A program made the position numbers and the translations under genes. A stretch of 64,000 nucleotides of DNA from Streptomyces filipinensis (lineage in GTDB: Bacteria > Actinomycetota > Actinomycetes > Streptomycetales > Streptomycetaceae). The notes beneath the pieces were generated by a model. It worked only from the letters and a program-made list of their open reading frames with translations. It made no database searches and was not told where the DNA came from. Of the stretch, positions 18,121 through 25,583 are shown piece by piece (positions within the stretch are counted from its first letter, which is position 1; the number at the start of each line of letters is the position of its first letter). Where the stretch lies: the NCBI RefSeq assembly GCF_014649495.1, contig NZ_BMTD01000019.1, positions 108,506 through 172,505 of the forward strand, written 5' to 3'.

Positions 18121-19024
18121 CACGGGCCTCCTCGGTGTCCTTCTGGCGCTGCTGCTCGGGCTGGGTCTGCTGCTCGGGATCGCCGTCTGCTCGCACGGGG
18201 GCGGGGGCGGGGGCGGGTCGGGGCGCGCGGGTGCGGCCACCGGGCACGTACGACGTGCGGGGCAGCCAGCGCGTCAGGCGCCGGCCGAGAAGTTCCACGG
18301 CCGTGGAGGTGACCCAGCCGAGGATGCCGATGGTGACCATGCCGACGAAGACGCCCGGGTAGTTCACCACCGTGTAGTCCTGCCAGGTGCGGTAGCCGAC
18401 GCCGTACTGCCCGGAGATCATCTCGGCGGAGATCACACAGATCCACGACACGCCGATGCCGACCGACAGGCCGCCGAAGATGCCGGGCAGTGCGCCCGGC
18501 AGCACCACCGAGCCGAGGATCCGCAGCCGGCCGCCGCCCATGGTGCGCACCGCTTCCTCCCAGACGGGCGTCAGCGCGCGGACCGCGTGCCGGGTGGAGA
18601 CCAGCACCGGGAAGAAGGCGGCGGTGCAGGTGATGAAGACGATGCCCTGTTCATTGGAGGGAAAGAGCAGGATCGCGACGGGTACGAGGGCGATCGCCGG
18701 GATCGGGCGGATCACCTCCAGCACCGGGCCGAGCAGATCCTCGGCGAGGCGCGAGCGGGCCACGAGCACGCCCGCCGCCACGCCCAGGACGGCTGCCAGG
18801 GCGAAGCCGGTGAGGATGCGGGTGAGGCTGTCGGTGAGGTCGGTCCAGTAGTCGCCGCCGGAGAGCCGGTCGGCGAAGGCGCGAGCCACGTCCGTGACGG
18901 TCGGGAACTGCGAGAACCGCAGCCACAGGTCCACGTCCAGGCTGGTCAGCACCTGCCACAGGCCGAGGAACACGGCCAGCGAGGCCGTCCGCAGCGCATA
19001 CCGGGCCAGAGGCCGCCGGGTCAT
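18104..19024 (-). CDS. ABC transporter permease, nitrate/sulfonate/taurine type
   Basis: A 306-residue inner-membrane permease of the SsuC/TauC class with about six hydrophobic segments. The cytoplasmic coupling loop (EAVRTMGGGRLRILGSVVLP) matches the binding-protein-dependent transport consensus EAA-x3-G. The C-terminal 45 residues are Pro/Arg/Gln-rich and hydrophilic, longer than in E. coli SsuC. I chose ATG 19024 (MTRRPLARY), which overlaps the stop of the solute-binding protein gene; in-frame codons upstream are a shadow of that gene. Confidence 0.92.
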   Translation of the reverse strand: MTRRPLARYALRTASLAVFLGLWQVLTSLDVDLWLRFSQFPTVTDVARAFADRLSGGDYWTDLTDSLTRILTGFALAAVLGVAAGVLVARSRLAEDLLGPVLEVIRPIPAIALVPVAILLFPSNEQGIVFITCTAAFFPVLVSTRHAVRALTPVWEEAVRTMGGGRLRILGSVVLPGALPGIFGGLSVGIGVSWICVISAEMISGQYGVGYRTWQDYTVVNYPGVFVGMVTIGILGWVTSTAVELLGRRLTRWLPRTSYVPGGRTRAPRPAPAPAPVRADGDPEQQTQPEQQRQKDTEEARDEHLV

Positions 19025-20364
19025 GAGGCCCGCTCCAGTGCTGCGCTGTACGACACCGTACGGGCGCCGCCGTGGGCGGTGACGTAGGCCTGTGCGGTCG
19101 CGGGGGTGACGAACGGCAGCAGTTGGTTTCCGTTCGCCACCCACACCGCCTTGTCGGCGAACCAGAGGGTGCCGGTGGTGGCGTCGGGCACGTAGGCGGC
19201 GCGAACGCCGTCCTTGTGCCCGGCCACGTAGGCCAGAAGTTCCTTCGTGGACTTGAAGGAGACGGTCTTCTCGCTGCCCTTGGGCCACACCTCGCTCGCG
19301 GCCGGCGCGGGTGCGGCGGTGAGGCGCTTGGCGTAGGAGGCGGCGAGGGCCTTCTTGACGTACTGGTCGTCGACGAAGGAGTTCACGTCGATGTCGCCGG
19401 TCAGCTTGGCGGCTTTCAGTACGGACACGTCCTGCTTGAGCGCGGAGACGAGCTGCGGCTTGACCGCCGGGTCGAAGGTGGCGATGCCGTGGGCGCCGTT
19501 GTAGAGGTAGACCACCTCGGCGGGCAGGCCCGTGGCCTCGGCGACCTTCTCGGAGGCGGTGACGGGGTGGGCGTGGAGGTAGTCCGTCGCCTCCGCCTGG
19601 GCCTTGAGGAAGGCCTCAAGGACGGCCGGACGCTGCTTGGCGAAGTCTTCGCGGGCGGTCACGCCGTGGAACGTGGGCAGGTTCAGCTGGGCACCGTCGT
19701 ACAGGGCCTTGGCCTTGCCCTGGTATGCGAGCAGTCCCGGCCAGGCGACGAACTGCGACAGGGCGTCCACGCTGCCGGAGGAGAGCGCCGAGGCGCCTAC
19801 GGCGGGCTGCTGGTTGAGTTTGGAGATGCCCTTGTCCGGGTCGATGCCGGCGCGTTGCAGAGCCCGTACGAGGGTGCCGTCCGCGGCGGAACCGATGCTC
19901 GTGGAGACCTTCTTGCCCTGCAGGTCCTTCAGAGAGGTGAGTTTGGAACCGGGCGCGGTGACGACGGTGTTCAGGCCGCCGCGCAGGTTGTAGCCGGTCA
20001 CCGAGACCAGGTGGGTGGGGCGGCCGAGCTGTTTGCCGCGGGCCGCGTTGAGCAGCAGCGGGAAGTCGCCCATCGAGCCGATGTCGATCTTGCCGGCGGT
20101 CATCTGGGCGGTGATCGGCGCGCCGGTGGCGTAGTCCTGCCAGTCGACTTTGTAGGTGTGGCCGTCGTGCAGGGCGTTGAGCTGTTTCTCGAAGTAGCCG
20201 AGGGAGCGCAGCAGTGTGCCGGCGGTGACGGTGTTGATGGTCTTGGACTGGTAGCCGACGGTCACGGTGACCGTGGAGCCGCTGCCCGCTTCGGCGCTGC
20301 CGCCGCAGGCGGACAGGGGAAGGAGGAGCACGACGGCGGATACGGCGACTGCCGTTCGTTTCAT
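19021..20364 (-). CDS. Solute-binding lipoprotein with NosL-like C-terminal domain
   Basis: This 447-residue protein is the extracytoplasmic binding component of the ABC importer. The N-terminus is a lipoprotein signal (MKRTAVAVSAVVLLLPLSACGG, cleavage before the Cys). Residues about 30-340 follow the NMT1/SsuA-like fold, with the substrate-approach stretch GKIDIGSMGDFPLLLNAARG. The last about 88 residues (from WPKGSEK) are not part of the binding fold: the pattern of a YVPDATTGTLWFADKAVWV core and a LLPFVTPATAQAYVTAHGG end resembles NosL family proteins, although without the Met residues used by NosL for copper. I infer that the tail is an accessory domain. Start ATG 20364 is preceded by a GAGAGGTACAACC-type site. 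Overlaps the permease start by four bases. Confidence 0.85.
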   Translation of the reverse strand: MKRTAVAVSAVVLLLPLSACGGSAEAGSGSTVTVTVGYQSKTINTVTAGTLLRSLGYFEKQLNALHDGHTYKVDWQDYATGAPITAQMTAGKIDIGSMGDFPLLLNAARGKQLGRPTHLVSVTGYNLRGGLNTVVTAPGSKLTSLKDLQGKKVSTSIGSAADGTLVRALQRAGIDPDKGISKLNQQPAVGASALSSGSVDALSQFVAWPGLLAYQGKAKALYDGAQLNLPTFHGVTAREDFAKQRPAVLEAFLKAQAEATDYLHAHPVTASEKVAEATGLPAEVVYLYNGAHGIATFDPAVKPQLVSALKQDVSVLKAAKLTGDIDVNSFVDDQYVKKALAASYAKRLTAAPAPAASEVWPKGSEKTVSFKSTKELLAYVAGHKDGVRAAYVPDATTGTLWFADKAVWVANGNQLLPFVTPATAQAYVTAHGGARTVSYSAALERAS

Positions 20365-20378
20365 GGTGGTTGTACCTC

Positions 20379-20606
20379 TCACCGCAGCAGGTAGGGCATG
20401 TTGACCGTGACGGCTCCGGTGGGACAGCGGGCCGCGCACGGGCCGCAGTACCAGCACTCGTCGACGTGCATGTACGCCTTGCCGTTGGTCTCGTCGATGG
20501 CCAGGGAGTCGAGCGGGCACATGTCCACGCAGAGGGTGCAGCCGTCGATGCACTTCGACTCGTCGATGGTCACGGGCACGTCGGCCCGCTGGGGCGCCAA
20601 GGGCAT
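20379..20606 (-). CDS. AprB-like 4Fe-4S dicluster ferredoxin
   Basis: A 75-residue ferredoxin with two clusters. The second motif is canonical: Cys51, Cys54, Cys57, Cys61 (CWYCGPCAARCP). The first is Cys19, Cys23, Cys26 and Cys30, that is C-x3-C-x2-C-x3-C, with one extra residue relative to a normal ferredoxin. The order of blocks, with KAYMHVDECWYC followed by a short C-terminal strand GAVTVNM, strongly resembles APS reductase beta subunits without their C-terminal tail. It is probably the electron partner of the flavoprotein at the end of the operon. Start ATG 20606 follows TGGAGACAGCC. Confidence 0.88.
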   Translation of the reverse strand: MPLAPQRADVPVTIDESKCIDGCTLCVDMCPLDSLAIDETNGKAYMHVDECWYCGPCAARCPTGAVTVNMPYLLR

Positions 20607-20641
20607 GGCTGTCTCCAGGAAACGTGCAGGCAGGGGGCGTG

Positions 20642-21442
20642 TTACGACCGGTGGAGCAGGCCGCTCATGGTGATCCGGTCGCCGCGGAAGCGGATGAACT
20701 CCAGGTCGACGGGGCGGCCGTCGGCGAGGTGCGTGAGGCGTTCCAGCATCAGTACGGCGGCGCCGCGCGGCGCTTGGAGCACGGCGGCGGAGTGGGTGTC
20801 CGCGTTCACCGCCTCCAGGGTGATCTCGGCGTGGCCGAGGCGCTGGCCGGTGATGGCTTCCAGGAGGCGGAAGACATCGGTGTTCTCCAGGTCGGCGCCG
20901 AGCAGGGCGGTGCCGATGTCGAGCGGGATGTAGGTGAGGTCGAGGGAGAGCGGGAGGCCGTTCAGGCGGCGCAGGCGTTCGATGTAGAGGACGTCGGTGC
21001 CTGCGGGGAGGCGGAGGCGGTCGGCCACCGGGGCGGGTGCGGGTGCGGGGCCCATCGTGCGGACCTCGTTGGTGACGCGGCCGTGTTCGCGGAGGGTTTC
21101 CGCGAGGCCCATCAGGCGGTCGAGCCCGTGCGGGTATTTCTGGGCGACGACCACGGTGCCGACTCCGGGCAGCCGGTCCACCAGGCCTTCGGCCCGGAGG
21201 AGGTCCAGGGCCTGCCGGACGGTGTTCCGGGAGGCGCGGTAGTCGGTGGCGAGGGTCGACTCGTGCGGGAGGGGGCCGTTCTGGAAGGCGCCGGCGAGGA
21301 TCTGGTGGCGCAGCAGGTCGGCGAGCTGCCGGGCCCGGTCCGCACGCAGCCGTCGACGCGCGCGGTGGGCGGCGACGGTGGTCGCGGCGCCTTGACCGGC
21401 ATGGTCTCGGGGGCGGTCGGTGGGTGGCATGGCTGAAACCAT
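20642..21442 (-). CDS. GntR-family regulator, HutC/UTRA type
   Basis: A 266-residue regulator with an N-terminal winged helix (QLADLLRHQILAGAF...RASRNTVRQALDLLRAEGLVDRLPGVGTVV) and a C-terminal UTRA-like ligand domain (residues about 105-260, ending VDLEFIRFRGDRITM). It is the first gene before the ferredoxin, 35 bases away, and is the likely controller of the AprBA-like/ABC operon; it could also be autoregulated. Starts at 21442 (MVSAMPPT) or 21430 (MPPTDRP) are both possible, and neither has a strong ribosome site. No obvious palindrome was found upstream. The ligand is unknown. Confidence 0.88.
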   Translation of the reverse strand: MVSAMPPTDRPRDHAGQGAATTVAAHRARRRLRADRARQLADLLRHQILAGAFQNGPLPHESTLATDYRASRNTVRQALDLLRAEGLVDRLPGVGTVVVAQKYPHGLDRLMGLAETLREHGRVTNEVRTMGPAPAPAPVADRLRLPAGTDVLYIERLRRLNGLPLSLDLTYIPLDIGTALLGADLENTDVFRLLEAITGQRLGHAEITLEAVNADTHSAAVLQAPRGAAVLMLERLTHLADGRPVDLEFIRFRGDRITMSGLLHRS

Positions 21443-21563
21443 ACCGACGGGGTAGGGAATGCGGTGTTGCCGAAGTGTTGCGCCAGGTGAGGGTGTGTGG
21501 GATACGGCGCTGAGCTGCGGTTTTCCGGCTTCGGGCGGGAAGATCTGCCACCCGGTGGGCAGG

Positions 21564-22502
21564 TCAGGACAGTGCTGTCAGGCCGGGCGCGAACGTGATC
21601 AGGAGCGGCAGCAGCGGCACCAGGGCGGCCACCGTCGTCGTCAGGGCCCGGTGCCGGCGCAGCAGCCTTGGTGGCGGTTCCAGCAGGCGGTCCACGCGCT
21701 CGCCGAGGAGGCGTCGGCTGGAGTCGCAGGACAGGACACCCCGGTGCTGGTTCAGCTCGATCAGCGCGAGGGCTGTGGTGAGGTGGCCGCAGCGCCGGGA
21801 CGCCGTGTCGTCGGCGGCCAGCTCCACCAGGCGGTGTGTCTGGTCGCAGAAGTGCGCGAAGAGCGGCACGCGCGGGAAGCCCGTGGCGAGCGCGGTGGAC
21901 AGGTGCAGCAGCCAGTCGTGGTGGGCGCGCGCGTGCCCGCGTTCGTGGGTGAGGACGGCGTCCAGCTGGTGGTCGGTGAGACGCTGCAGCGCCCCCGTCG
22001 TGACGACCAGCTGCGGGGGGTGTCCCGGCATCCACCAGGCGTCCGGGTATTCGTCCTCCAGTACCAGCATCGGGCCGCGCGCCGCGGGCAGGCCGGCCGG
22101 CAGGTCGGGGGCGCGTTCCCGCAGTTGTGCGCGGGCCTGGCCGCGGCTGCGGCGGGCCTCGACGAGTTCCCGGGCCAGCATCGCCGTCGTCCAGGCGGCT
22201 CCGCAGGCCAGCAGCACGGTGAGGGCGGCGGCCCAGACCGGCGCGGAGGAGAGGTCGTAGGCGGCGGTGACGGAGGGCGGTGCGGGGGCGAAGACGTGGT
22301 CGCGGACGGTGTGGAAGACGGCCGCCGTGCCCAGGACCAGTGCCGCCAGGCAGCACAGCAGGACGGTGGCGACCAGGCACTGCCACACCCACAGCGCGAC
22401 CACCGGTTCCCGCTCGGTCCAGGCCGCACGGGTCAGCGCGCGTGGCGCCGGCAGGGCGGCGGTCAGGGCGACGGCGCTCAGCAGGAGCAGGCAGACGGTC
22501 AT
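21564..22502 (-). CDS. M56 (BlaR1/MecR1-like) membrane metallopeptidase
   Basis: A 312-residue integral membrane peptidase. Hydrophobic segments are at the N-terminus (first 20 residues), about 35-65, 90-110 and the C-terminus. The zinc motif HERGH lies in LDAVLTHERGHARAHHDW, and the downstream glutamate motif is LVELAADDTA, as in M48/M56 enzymes. There is no penicillin-binding sensor domain, so it is the short Streptomyces type. Such genes are usually paired with a BlaI-type repressor; none is adjacent here, the nearest regulator being a GntR gene 200 bases upstream on the same strand. Confidence 0.85.
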   Translation of the reverse strand: MTVCLLLLSAVALTAALPAPRALTRAAWTEREPVVALWVWQCLVATVLLCCLAALVLGTAAVFHTVRDHVFAPAPPSVTAAYDLSSAPVWAAALTVLLACGAAWTTAMLARELVEARRSRGQARAQLRERAPDLPAGLPAARGPMLVLEDEYPDAWWMPGHPPQLVVTTGALQRLTDHQLDAVLTHERGHARAHHDWLLHLSTALATGFPRVPLFAHFCDQTHRLVELAADDTASRRCGHLTTALALIELNQHRGVLSCDSSRRLLGERVDRLLEPPPRLLRRHRALTTTVAALVPLLPLLITFAPGLTALS

Positions 22503-22592
22503 GCCGGGGCTCCGGTTCCTGGTCGGAGAGTTGCGCGGGTGTCGGTGGTGCGGCGGCGCGCCGAGGGCGCGTCGTGTGGTGCGTGTCCGCCC

Positions 22593-22622
22593 AGTATGAC
22601 GGTGAGGGGCGGCGCGAGTCAG
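22593..22622 (-). promoter_or_regulatory. Possible promoter of the M56 peptidase gene
   Basis: On the minus strand CTGACT (-35, 22617-22622) and CATACT (-10, 22593-22598) are separated by 18 bases and lie about 90 bases upstream of the peptidase start. The match to consensus is partial, so this is a weak prediction. Confidence 0.3.
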
Positions 22623-22703
22623 GTCTCGGCGCTGATCGGTCCCGAGTTCGACCGCCTGTTGTTCCGCGCGGGTGCTCGCCCGGCTCCCTGGAGCGCGAAG
22701 GCC

Positions 22704-23090
22704 TTACGTCTTCCGTCCCCGCAAGGCCTGCCGCACCGCCTCCAGCACGTCGTCCTCCGTGAATCCCAGAGCTCGTGCCCAGGCCACGTAGTCCCTGGTC
22801 CCGTCGGTGAGTTCCGCCGTGTCGCGGCGGTGGGCGCCCGGTGGCGGCGGAGCCACCCGAGTCCCCGCGCCGCGCCGGGTCCGGATGAGGGAGGCCGCCT
22901 CCAGTTCGCGGTAGGCGCGGGCCACGGTGCCCGCCGCCAGGCCGAGGTCCGCGGCCAGCTGCCGCACCGTCGGCAGCCGCTCGCCCTCGGCCAGCCGGCC
23001 GCTGTTGATCAGGGCGGCGAGCTGGGCGCGGATCTGCTCGTAGGGGGGGACGGGGCTGGCCGTGTCGACCCGTACGGCGGCGTCGCTCAC
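22704..23090 (-). CDS. GntR-family regulator, YtrA subfamily
   Basis: A 128-residue protein with an N-terminal winged helix (YEQIRAQLAALINSGRLAEGERLPTVRQLAADLGLAAGTVARAYRELEAASLI) and a short C-terminal helical tail (residues 90-128), which defines the YtrA subfamily. The start is GTG 23090, overlapping the stop of the membrane protein gene (GTGA); upstream in-frame sequence is a shadow. YtrA regulators often follow or precede membrane or ABC genes and repress their own operon. A 37-base perfect dyad 24 bases upstream of the operon's first start codon is its likely target. Confidence 0.9.
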   Translation of the reverse strand: MSDAAVRVDTASPVPPYEQIRAQLAALINSGRLAEGERLPTVRQLAADLGLAAGTVARAYRELEAASLIRTRRGAGTRVAPPPPGAHRRDTAELTDGTRDYVAWARALGFTEDDVLEAVRQALRGRKT

Positions 23091-23866
23091 CGGCGCGCCC
23101 CTCGGTCCGTCCGGCGGCGCCGTGCCGCCCGGGGCGAGCAGATGGTGAACAGCATCCACGGCGCGGTCACCAGGGACACCAGCGCGAGCGGCAGCAGAAG
23201 CGCGTTGGCCATGGTGCCCGCCGTGCCGTCGCACGTCATGTCTGTCAGGGCGCCCGAGGCGGTCGCGGCGGCGCCCAGCAGGGATGTGGAGACGACGACC
23301 CCCCACGCGGCCACGATCGCCAGTGAGCGGTCGCGGCGGGACTGTTCGTCGCCGGGCCGGGTGGCGATCCGCCGCAGGGACCAGCCGCAGCCGCCCGTGG
23401 CGACGGCGAGGGAGGCCAGCATGGGCAGGCCGTAGGAGAACCCGGGCCAGGGGCCGTGCCTCTCGGTCATGCCCCGGCAGGTCAGGGTGAGTGCACGGCC
23501 CGCCCGTCCCAGGTCGTCCGGTGAGGCCACCGAGCCTGCCGCGGCCAGGAGCGCCACCAGGGCGACCGCGAGGACGATCAGCAGCAAGGTCGTCCGGGGC
23601 GGTACGTAGTCGCGGACCCGGCGCGGGGCCAGTCCGGCGGTGCGGACGGCTCCCCGGGCCGGTGCGGTCAGCGTGTCGCCCGTCAGGACGCCGGTGACCG
23701 CGCACAGGCCGAACGCCGGGGTGGCGTACAGCACGCCGTCGCCGTGGCCGAGCGTGGACAGCCAGCAGGCCGTAAGGGCGCCCGTGGCCACGCCGGTCCA
23801 GCGGGCATAGCGGTCGGCCGGTGCCCGGGAGGCGGTCGCCGGGACGGTCATGTCGAGATCGGTCAT
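23087..23866 (-). CDS. Multi-pass membrane protein of unknown function
   Basis: A 259-residue protein with about six hydrophobic segments (residues about 30-75, 93-113, 145-165, 190-212, 225-245) separated by short Arg/Asp-rich loops. I do not recognise the family. It is the first gene of a two-gene operon with the YtrA-type regulator, to which it is coupled by a GTGA overlap. Start is ATG 23866 after GGGGGACTTCC. Its closeness to the dyad upstream suggests control by its own partner. Confidence 0.8.
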   Translation of the reverse strand: MTDLDMTVPATASRAPADRYARWTGVATGALTACWLSTLGHGDGVLYATPAFGLCAVTGVLTGDTLTAPARGAVRTAGLAPRRVRDYVPPRTTLLLIVLAVALVALLAAAGSVASPDDLGRAGRALTLTCRGMTERHGPWPGFSYGLPMLASLAVATGGCGWSLRRIATRPGDEQSRRDRSLAIVAAWGVVVSTSLLGAAATASGALTDMTCDGTAGTMANALLLPLALVSLVTAPWMLFTICSPRAARRRRTDRGARR

Positions 23867-23889
23867 GGAAGTCCCCCGTGAAAGCACGA

Positions 23890-23926
23890 CTTGTACTCAC
23901 CGCTTGTATCAAGCGGTGAGTACAAG
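23890..23926. promoter_or_regulatory. Perfect 17-bp dyad, likely operator of the YtrA-type regulator
   Basis: The arms CTTGTACTCACCGCTTG (23890-23906) and its exact reverse complement (23910-23926) are separated by three bases. It lies between 24 and 60 bases upstream of the membrane protein start, downstream of a TTGACA box on the minus strand. Long GTAC-containing dyads at such positions are typical operators of GntR/YtrA repressors. Confidence 0.8.
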
Positions 23927-23968
23927 ATGCTCGACCCGGCAGACTTGTGTCAACTCCTTGCTACAAGG
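23926..23968 (-). promoter_or_regulatory. Promoter of the membrane protein/YtrA operon with second small dyad
   Basis: On the minus strand a perfect TTGACA (23948-23953) is followed after about 17-18 bases by a weak -10 (CATCTT) that abuts the large dyad, so a bound repressor would cover the start site. A small dyad CCTTG-CTA-CAAGG (23956-23968) sits just upstream of the -35 box and shares the CTTG/CAAG half-site of the large one. Confidence 0.55.
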
Positions 23969-23989
23969 TGCCGCCCACTCCGGCGCCCC

Positions 23990-25207
23990 TCACTCCGGCA
24001 CGACCCGCCCGCTGACCTCTCCCAGGCCGACACGGCGTCCGTCCGGCCCCGGGGCCCATGCCGACAGGGTCACCACGTCGCCGTCCTCCAGGAAGGTCCG
24101 CTTGCCGTCCGGGAGTTCGAGGGCGTCACGGCCGTTCCAGGTCAGCTCCAGCAGCGAGCCGCGCTGGCGCTCCTCGGGACCGCTCACCGTGCCCGAGCCG
24201 TACAGGTCGCCCGTGCGCAGTGAGGCGCCGTTCACCGTCATGTGGGCGAGCTGCTGGGCGGCGGTCCAGTACATGGTCGAGAACGGCGGCTCGGAGACCA
24301 CATGGCCGTTGATAGCGACAGAGATGTGCAGGTCGTAACCGCCGGGCTCGATCCCCGGTGCCGCGTCGTCCAGGTACGGCAGCAGCGGGTGCGTGCGCTG
24401 CGGAGGCGCCACGCGCGCGTGCTCCAGCGCCTCCAGCGGGGTGATCCACGCCGACACCGAGGTGGCGAAGGACTTGCCGAGGAAGGGGCCGAGGGGGACG
24501 TACTCCCAGGCCTGGATGTCCCGCGCGGACCAGTCGTTCAGGAGGCACAGTCCGAAGACGTGGTCGCGGAAGTCGGCCAGCGCCACCGGACTGCCCAGCG
24601 TGGACGGCACGCCCACGACGAAGCCGACCTCCGCCTCGATGTCCAGCCGGATCGACGGGCCGAAGACGGGTGCCGGGTCGGCCGGGGCCTTGCGCTGCCC
24701 CGAAGGCCGTACGACGTCCGTGCCGGAGGCGATGACCGTGCCGGAGCGGCCGTGGTAACCGATCGGCAGATGCTTCCAGTTGGGGGTGAGGGAGTCCCCG
24801 GCGTCCGGGCGGAAGATCTGGCCGACGTTGCGGGCGTGGTTCTCCGAGGCGTAGAAGTCGACGTAGTCCGCCACCTCGAAGGGCAGGTGCAGGGTCACCT
24901 CGGACAGGGGGTGGAACAGCGGCTCGACGGTCTCGCGGTGGGCGGGGTCCGTGACCCAGGCCGTGACGGCGCGCCGTACTTCCGACCAGGTCGGGCGGCC
25001 GGCGGCAAGCAGCGCGTTGAGGGTGGGGCGCGCGAGCAGCGCGTGGTGGGGGGAGCGGAGGGCGGCGGCCGCGGCGCCCGCGTCGAGGACATGGTCCCCG
25101 AGCCGGACACCGACCCTCCGCTCCGTGCTGCCGGAGGGCGAGAACACGCCATAGGGAAGGTTGTGCGGGCCGAAGGGGTCGCCCTCGGGGACGTCGAAGG
25201 GGGGCAT
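23990..25207 (-). CDS. fahA: Fumarylacetoacetase
   Basis: This 405-residue enzyme hydrolyses 4-fumarylacetoacetate to fumarate and acetoacetate, the last step of tyrosine and homogentisate degradation. The N-terminal domain (PYGVFSPSGSTERRVGVRLGD) and the catalytic domain are both present. Metal and catalytic elements visible: DFYASENHARNVG, LDIEAEVGFVVG, NDWSARDIQAWEY and LGKSF, followed by the C-terminal TGDLYGSGTVSGP. Its length equals that of eukaryotic and actinobacterial fumarylacetoacetases (about 400-420). Start ATG 25207; the ribosome site is weak. It stands alone; no homogentisate dioxygenase gene is in the window. Confidence 0.94.
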   Translation of the reverse strand: MPPFDVPEGDPFGPHNLPYGVFSPSGSTERRVGVRLGDHVLDAGAAAAALRSPHHALLARPTLNALLAAGRPTWSEVRRAVTAWVTDPAHRETVEPLFHPLSEVTLHLPFEVADYVDFYASENHARNVGQIFRPDAGDSLTPNWKHLPIGYHGRSGTVIASGTDVVRPSGQRKAPADPAPVFGPSIRLDIEAEVGFVVGVPSTLGSPVALADFRDHVFGLCLLNDWSARDIQAWEYVPLGPFLGKSFATSVSAWITPLEALEHARVAPPQRTHPLLPYLDDAAPGIEPGGYDLHISVAINGHVVSEPPFSTMYWTAAQQLAHMTVNGASLRTGDLYGSGTVSGPEERQRGSLLELTWNGRDALELPDGKRTFLEDGDVVTLSAWAPGPDGRRVGLGEVSGRVVPE

Positions 25208-25583
25208 GGTGGTGCTGCCTCACTCTCATCCGGGCCATGCATGGCGATGCGTTCCATGTGATCGCGCCACACGTTACGGCTGTGATGCATGTCTTGGGCA
25301 GTGCCCTGGGCGGCGCCCTCGGGGGGTGTCCGAAAGGTGTGGTTCCGAGGGCACCGCAGCGGGTGCCGAAGGGCGTCGCGGCGCGCACCGAGGCGCGCCG
25401 CGACATACGCCGCCGCACGCCACTACGTGAGGCGGAGAAGGCTCGAAAGGTTGCTCGTACCCTGCCTAAAGAGTTCGCAATGTCCGGATAAGCCTTGTCG
25501 GAGGCGGCAATTCCGGCTTAGCGTCCTTTGGGGGACACGGACGGGGTGGGTCCGTTCCATTTGGGGGACACGTGGGGGGACCC
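25208..25583. other. Divergent intergenic region with palindrome and GGGGGACAC direct repeats
   Basis: These 376 bases separate fahA (leftward) and the ATP-grasp gene (rightward). A perfect 12-base palindrome GCCATGCATGGC (25234-25245) lies 27 bases from the fahA start. Two identical copies of TTTGGGGGACACG (25527-25539 and 25560-25572) lie 33 bases apart just before the ATP-grasp start; the second overlaps the ribosome-site region. An 84-codon frame (25237-25491) has no ribosome site and I do not count it as a gene. Confidence 0.5.

Noticed and set aside
23890..23926. The perfect dyad as a transcription terminator of fahA.
   Set aside because: It has no long GC stem or U-run and lies next to a TTGACA box before a GntR operon, so an operator is the better reading.
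25237..25491. 84-codon plus-strand frame between fahA and the ATP-grasp gene.
   Set aside because: No ribosome site, no recognisable pattern, and it overlaps the likely promoter and palindrome region.
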